A DNA stretch of 64,000 bases, taken from positions 62,001-126,000 of the forward strand of contig NZ_SSOD01000015.1 of the NCBI RefSeq assembly GCF_004801305.1, written 5' to 3'. Position numbers and translations under genes: made by a program. The notes beneath the pieces were generated by a model, which made no database searches, was not told the DNA's origin, and saw only the letters and a program-made list of their open reading frames with translations. This document shows positions 60,299 to 64,000 of the stretch, piece by piece. Positions within the stretch are counted from its first letter, which is position 1, and every line of letters starts with the position of its first letter. This DNA is from Pseudothauera rhizosphaerae. Lineage in GTDB: Bacteria > Pseudomonadota > Gammaproteobacteria > Burkholderiales > Rhodocyclaceae.

Positions 60299-62149
60299 TC
60301 AGGCGCGGCCGGCGGGCGCGACGATGCCGAGCGTGCCGTCCTCGGATTCCTCCGCCAGGCGCGCGGTGAACTCATCCACGAACACCGACATGTCGGCGGC
60401 AATCGCCTCCGCACGGGCGGACAGCCAGTTGTAGCCGAACAGTGCCGGAATCGCGACCCCCAGGCCCGCGGCCGTACACAGCAGGGCGGCAGCCATGCCC
60501 GGAGCCACCGAGTTGATGTCCACCGCGCCCGCGATGGCGGCCACCGCGAACACCAGCATGATGCCGATGACCGTACCGAACAGGCCGACGTAGGGCGCGC
60601 CCTCGATCGTCGTCGACAGCCAGTTCATGCGGTGTGCCATACGCTCGGTCTCGCGGATCACCTCCGCATCCAGCGAAGCACGGATGGCACCGAGGGCGGA
60701 ATCGGACAGCTTCTTGTTGCCGGTATGGATCTGGCGCCCCTGCACCTCGTCGAGCGCCATCCGATAGAGGTTCCACAGCGTCGACTGGTCACGGACTTCA
60801 GAGCTCAGATGCCCCTGGTTGGCCAGTTCGTTCACACGCGTGATGGAGTCGCCGGCGGCCTTGCGGTAATGCTCGTTGAAGGCGGCATTGGCCCGTTCCA
60901 CCGTACCGAAGTAACGGCTCTTGAGGATCATGATCGCCCACGACACCAAGAACATCAGGAGCAAAACGACGACCACGACCCACGCATCCACCGGCATCGC
61001 CTTGAGGATGAAGCCGAAATGGCTCACGCCGGCGGACTGCTCGTCCTCGCCGAACGCCAGCAGTTGAGCCCCGGGCCCCTGGGACCGCGCATCGGCCTGG
61101 ATCAGCGCCGGCGAACGCGCCACCTTCGACACGCGCACTTCGTCGATCACGCCGATGAAGGGGTTGAACGTGACGGTTGCCGCAGTGGCGGCAGCCGCAT
61201 CCGGCGTCGCAGCGGCATCCACCGCATCAGTCGGCACCGGCGGCAGCGCCACATCCCCGCCAATGAGCGTGTCGCTGTTGAGCGCCGGCAGCGCCGCTTC
61301 CAGAATCGCAGCCGCACGCCCGTCCACGTAAAGCACTGCCTGGCCGTTGCCCGCGGTCAGGGCCAGATGCACGTGCTGGCCGACGTTCACCGGGCCATCG
61401 CCAACGGCACGCACACCATTGACTTCGACGAAGGGCACACCGTTATCCAGGCCGACCAGCAGCGCGCTGGCACCGAAGCGGCGCGCGTAGATCACCTGGT
61501 TCGGCCCCACCTGCTCCGCACGGACCCACGCCGAGAAGGTCAGCGCACCGCCTTCCGCAATGGCGAGCGACGGCGAGGCCGGCACCTCCAGCGGCTGGCC
61601 CTCGAACCGCAGACCGCGGCCCACGGCCCCATCGGCAGCCGTTGCCAGCGTGTTGCGTGCATGGTTGCTATAGGCCGTGGTATCGCGCGAAGCACCCGAC
61701 TGCTCGCCGAAGTGATAGACCGTCACGTAGTCCGGGTCGAACGTCAGTTGCCCGTTCCCACCGACCGGCGCATTCTCGTTGCCGTAGTACATCCACACCG
61801 TCTGCGGCGCCCCGGCGCTGATGGCCGGCACGTCGACCCAGATCAGCGCCATGCCGACGCTGGCATCGAACAGCTCGATCTGATGGGCCAGCACCGAACG
61901 GCCGTCGGCACCGACGAAGCGGATGTCCTTGCCGTCCGCCGCCACGCCGTCGAAGGCGAAGTTGCCGCTATGCAGGCGCACCAGCACCGGCACCCGGCCG
62001 GTGCTCTCGCCCAGCCCGGCCGCAGCGGCGTTGATCGTAAGGGGTTTGCGATACTTCCAGTCGGATTGCCACCAGGGCGTTTCGGCACTGGCCACGCCAG
62101 ACAGCGCAAAGCCGAGCAGGAACAGCAAGGTCGTCAAAAAGCGTTGCAT
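60299..62149 (-). CDS. ExbB/TolQ proton-channel protein fused to a DUF2341 + LamG-like ectodomain
   Basis: Protein of 616 residues, more than twice the size of ExbB. A signal peptide (1-22, ending ASA) and a DUF2341 domain come first (WWQSDWKYRKPLTINAAAAG, VLVRLHSGNFAFDGVAADGKDIRFVGADG, MYYGNENAP). A concanavalin/LamG-like domain follows (about 170-320: GLRFEGQPLEVPASPSLAIAEGGALTFSAWVRAEQ, FIGVIDEVRVSKVARS). From about residue 385 it is an ExbB/MotA/TolQ channel with three membrane spans (AWVVVVVLLLMFLVSWAIMIL, APYVGLFGTVIGIMLVF, AALLCTAAGLGVAIPALFGYN). The motor is thus joined to a periplasmic, possibly sugar-binding, sensor. Partners are exbD and tonB immediately downstream. Confidence 0.9.
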   Translation of the reverse strand: MQRFLTTLLFLLGFALSGVASAETPWWQSDWKYRKPLTINAAAAGLGESTGRVPVLVRLHSGNFAFDGVAADGKDIRFVGADGRSVLAHQIELFDASVGMALIWVDVPAISAGAPQTVWMYYGNENAPVGGNGQLTFDPDYVTVYHFGEQSGASRDTTAYSNHARNTLATAADGAVGRGLRFEGQPLEVPASPSLAIAEGGALTFSAWVRAEQVGPNQVIYARRFGASALLVGLDNGVPFVEVNGVRAVGDGPVNVGQHVHLALTAGNGQAVLYVDGRAAAILEAALPALNSDTLIGGDVALPPVPTDAVDAAATPDAAAATAATVTFNPFIGVIDEVRVSKVARSPALIQADARSQGPGAQLLAFGEDEQSAGVSHFGFILKAMPVDAWVVVVVLLLMFLVSWAIMILKSRYFGTVERANAAFNEHYRKAAGDSITRVNELANQGHLSSEVRDQSTLWNLYRMALDEVQGRQIHTGNKKLSDSALGAIRASLDAEVIRETERMAHRMNWLSTTIEGAPYVGLFGTVIGIMLVFAVAAIAGAVDINSVAPGMAAALLCTAAGLGVAIPALFGYNWLSARAEAIAADMSVFVDEFTARLAEESEDGTLGIVAPAGRA

Positions 62150-62186
62150 TGAAGGAGTTCTCCAGATCGAGCGTTAGGGGCGGGAA

Positions 62187-63809
62187 TCAGAAATTGGCAC
62201 CGACGCTGAAATGCACCCGGTGCGCGCCCTTCTTGGTGGTCGGGCCGTCGGCCAGCGTGTAGCCGTAATCGAAGCGGAAGCTGAAATGGTCCTGGAGGCG
62301 GAAGCTGCTGCCGACGCCGACCGAGCCCAGCGAGAACTCGTCGTCCTGCTCCACCAGTGCGTCGTGCAGCTTCAACCAGGCACCATCCACGTAGAGGTAC
62401 AGGCGCCCGTCATGCAGTACGCCCAGCCCGAACGGCCGGGTACGCCATTCCAGCGTGCCGAGCGCGCCGTAGTCGCCCAGCGCCTCCGCCGAGCGATAGC
62501 CGCGCACGGTGTACATGCCCCCGGCCGCAATCTGCTCGCCGGACACCAGCGGCTTGTCGGTAAACTGCGCCGAGATGCGGCCGAACAACTGGGCTCCGCT
62601 GCCCAGTGTCCAGACGTCGCTCGCATCGGCCTTCACCGCGAAGAAGCTCGGATCGGCCTTGTAGCGCGCCCAGTCGAACTCGTCCTCGTTACTGCCGTAG
62701 CCGAACAGGCTGCGCGTACCGAACACGACCTGCAGACCGGTGCCGAGCTGGTGGTTCTCGGTCTGCAGGAAGCCGCTGTAGCCCACCGTGATGGGCGCGT
62801 ATTTCAGCGGCACGTACTGGACGGGCTGGTCCGCCATGCTCACCTTCTCGTCCTTGTCCTTGAAGTCCACGCCGACGGAGAGCTGGTGCCACCAGGCGCC
62901 GGACGTCGGCAGCGTGCGGCTGAGCTTGATGCCCAGAGAATGCCCGCGGCCGGTCACTGCGGTATTGCCCGCTGTGAGCACATCGCTGTCCGAGGTGTAG
63001 CCGGAGAACTCCAGCGTCCAGTCGCGGCTGCCCAGCGGCATCGCGTAAGAGCCCGACCACACCTTTGCCTCGTCGAGGTTCTCGGGCGCGAAGAAGAAGG
63101 TGAGCGACGCCGTATGCTCCTTCTGCCACAGGTTGTCGTGGCCGATGGTCAGCACCGAGCGCAACGCCGTCGTGTCCACGCTGTGGTCGTTGTTCACCGA
63201 GGCGCCGAAACGCCACGGCGACTCATCCTCGACCTTCAACTGCACGTCCATCGTGCCCGGCTGCTCGCCCTGCTTGACCAGTGGAACAACCTGGCGCTTG
63301 GCGGTGCGGTTGAGCTCGGTCAGTTCCTGCTGCGCACGGTTGAAGTCCGGCACGGTTCCAGACTGCAGCGAAGGCACGCGTTCACGCAGCGCTTCGGGGT
63401 CGTTGTACTCGGCACCGGTCACCTCAACCTGCCCGATCCGCGTTTCGGTCACTTGCAGGTAAACCACCCCGCCCGTCACCTGCTGCTCGGGAACATCCAC
63501 GTATACCGACTGGTAGCCATGCTCCTGGTAGGCCGACTGCAGCGCGCTGCGCGCGGCCTCCACATCCTCCGGGCTGCGGTTCGGCCCCAGGTACGGCGTC
63601 ACCGCGCGTTCGATGGCGCGTGCATCGAGCACGGTATTGCCGCGCACGATGTATTCGTTGATCGTCACCCTGCGTGCCGGTGGCGCCTCAACCTCACCGA
63701 TCGCAGGCATCTCCTGGGCAGAAACCGCGCCGCACCACAGCGCCAACATCAGACCTGCAGCCGGCACCGTCCGCGCCGGCCGTATTCGCCTTACTTTGTG
63801 TCTAGACAT
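62187..63809 (-). CDS. TpsB outer-membrane transporter (ShlB/FhaC/HecB family)
   Basis: Protein of 540 residues with a signal peptide (about 1-32, ending VSA), a POTRA region (about 45-190: INEYIVRGNTVLDARAIERAVTPYLGPNRSPEDVEAARSALQSAYQEHGYQSVYVDVP and GQVEVTGAEYNDPEALRERVPSLQ) and a 16-strand-type barrel ending FSVGANF. The barrel contains YTVRGYRSAEALGDYGAL, with the VRGY element of the conserved L6 loop of the Omp85/TpsB family. It is the presumed exporter of the giant TpsA encoded 12 kb away on the same strand, and the first gene of the exbB-exbD-tonB operon. The ATG at 63809 is used; a TTG precedes it by one codon. Confidence 0.93.
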   Translation of the reverse strand: MSRHKVRRIRPARTVPAAGLMLALWCGAVSAQEMPAIGEVEAPPARRVTINEYIVRGNTVLDARAIERAVTPYLGPNRSPEDVEAARSALQSAYQEHGYQSVYVDVPEQQVTGGVVYLQVTETRIGQVEVTGAEYNDPEALRERVPSLQSGTVPDFNRAQQELTELNRTAKRQVVPLVKQGEQPGTMDVQLKVEDESPWRFGASVNNDHSVDTTALRSVLTIGHDNLWQKEHTASLTFFFAPENLDEAKVWSGSYAMPLGSRDWTLEFSGYTSDSDVLTAGNTAVTGRGHSLGIKLSRTLPTSGAWWHQLSVGVDFKDKDEKVSMADQPVQYVPLKYAPITVGYSGFLQTENHQLGTGLQVVFGTRSLFGYGSNEDEFDWARYKADPSFFAVKADASDVWTLGSGAQLFGRISAQFTDKPLVSGEQIAAGGMYTVRGYRSAEALGDYGALGTLEWRTRPFGLGVLHDGRLYLYVDGAWLKLHDALVEQDDEFSLGSVGVGSSFRLQDHFSFRFDYGYTLADGPTTKKGAHRVHFSVGANF

Positions 63810-63812
63810 CAA

Positions 63813-64000
63813 AACGGGTATCCGGATAAAAAACGATGGTGGATAGGCAACGCGACACGCCGGCTGTGCCGCGGTCTACCGTTAGGACGAATCCAGATAC
63901 CCAAACCCGCAAATTTTTTTGCGCTTTATTTTTTACTTTCGGCCTATCAAAAAAATATTGCGATTTCGTTAAGAAAATGCCGATTTCCCGCGCCGTGCAA
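63813..64000 (-). promoter_or_regulatory. AT-rich upstream region of the tpsB-exbB-exbD-tonB operon
   Basis: The 188 bp before tpsB contain a block from about 63900 to 63985 far richer in A/T than anything else in the window, with runs of A and T and the palindrome-like CGCAAATTTTTTTGCG (63908-63923). Several -10-like hexamers are possible and I cannot choose among them. A GGAAAT (minus strand, near 63985) resembles a FecI-type -35, but no matching -10 stands at the expected distance. Confidence 0.45.

Noticed and set aside
1-64000. CRISPR arrays, insertion sequences, tRNA or rRNA genes
   Set aside because: No regularly spaced repeats with unique spacers, no transposase-like protein with terminal inverted repeats, and no tRNA cloverleaf or rRNA sequence was recognised on reading both strands. 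A tRNAscan or Rfam search could still find something missed.

Overview
The window is GC-rich (roughly two thirds G+C) with dense, operon-organised genes. A cobalamin riboswitch, FNR/Anr-style anaerobic control of a class III ribonucleotide reductase, the AcnD/PrpF form of the methylcitrate cycle and two-partner secretion genes point to a facultatively anaerobic betaproteobacterium. A member of the Rhodocyclales (Thauera/Azoarcus-like) fits best; that placement is inference from gene content. No rRNA, tRNA, CRISPR array, insertion sequence or prophage was seen.

Bases 1-8114: the end of a PAS-GGDEF diguanylate cyclase, then a five-gene leftward operon for distal valine catabolism (mmsA, isobutyryl-CoA dehydrogenase, enoyl-CoA hydratase, 3-hydroxyisobutyryl-CoA hydrolase, mmsB). 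A divergent ScfR/RamB-type regulator follows. Bases 8115-11251: anaerobic ribonucleotide reductase behind an FNR box. Its glycyl-radical tail is a separate 65-codon gene, and the activase nrdG follows. Bases 11407-17377: a 2H phosphoesterase-like gene, then a riboswitch-controlled cobalamin uptake operon (btuB, btuF, btuC, btuD and a divergent PduO-like adenosyltransferase). Bases 17368-26574: the methylcitrate operon (prpC, acnD, DUF559 nuclease, prpF, prpB, gntR), interrupted by many copies of a palindromic GC-rich repeat, with a second ScfR-type regulator divergent from prpC. Valine breakdown yields propionyl-CoA, which the methylcitrate cycle consumes; the two paralogous regulators each sit at one of these nodes.

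Bases 26591-35807: an AAA+ ATPase with a small partner protein, a SAM-dependent methyltransferase and a four-gene RbbA/YhhJ/HlyD/NodT efflux operon.

Bases 36039-63809: about 28 kb that looks like one functional unit, almost all on the minus strand. It starts with a TpsB transporter, followed by an ExbB fused to a lectin-like ectodomain, ExbD, TonB, a porin, a SapC-like protein and an OmpH/Skp-like chaperone. Next come a lower-GC patch (Wzz-like protein, DUF2059 protein, S26 peptidase-like protein) and a remnant of a receptor STN domain. It ends with a cell-surface-signalling trio (free-standing STN/TonB-C protein, ECF sigma factor, FecR anti-sigma) and a 4,669-residue TpsA exoprotein. The arrangement resembles, from memory, the Pseudomonas aeruginosa PUMA3 (VreA-VreI-VreR) and PdtA/PdtB loci. 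It is the best candidate here for an incompletely described system: a TonB-coupled, sigma-regulated secretion and surface-display apparatus for a giant adhesin.
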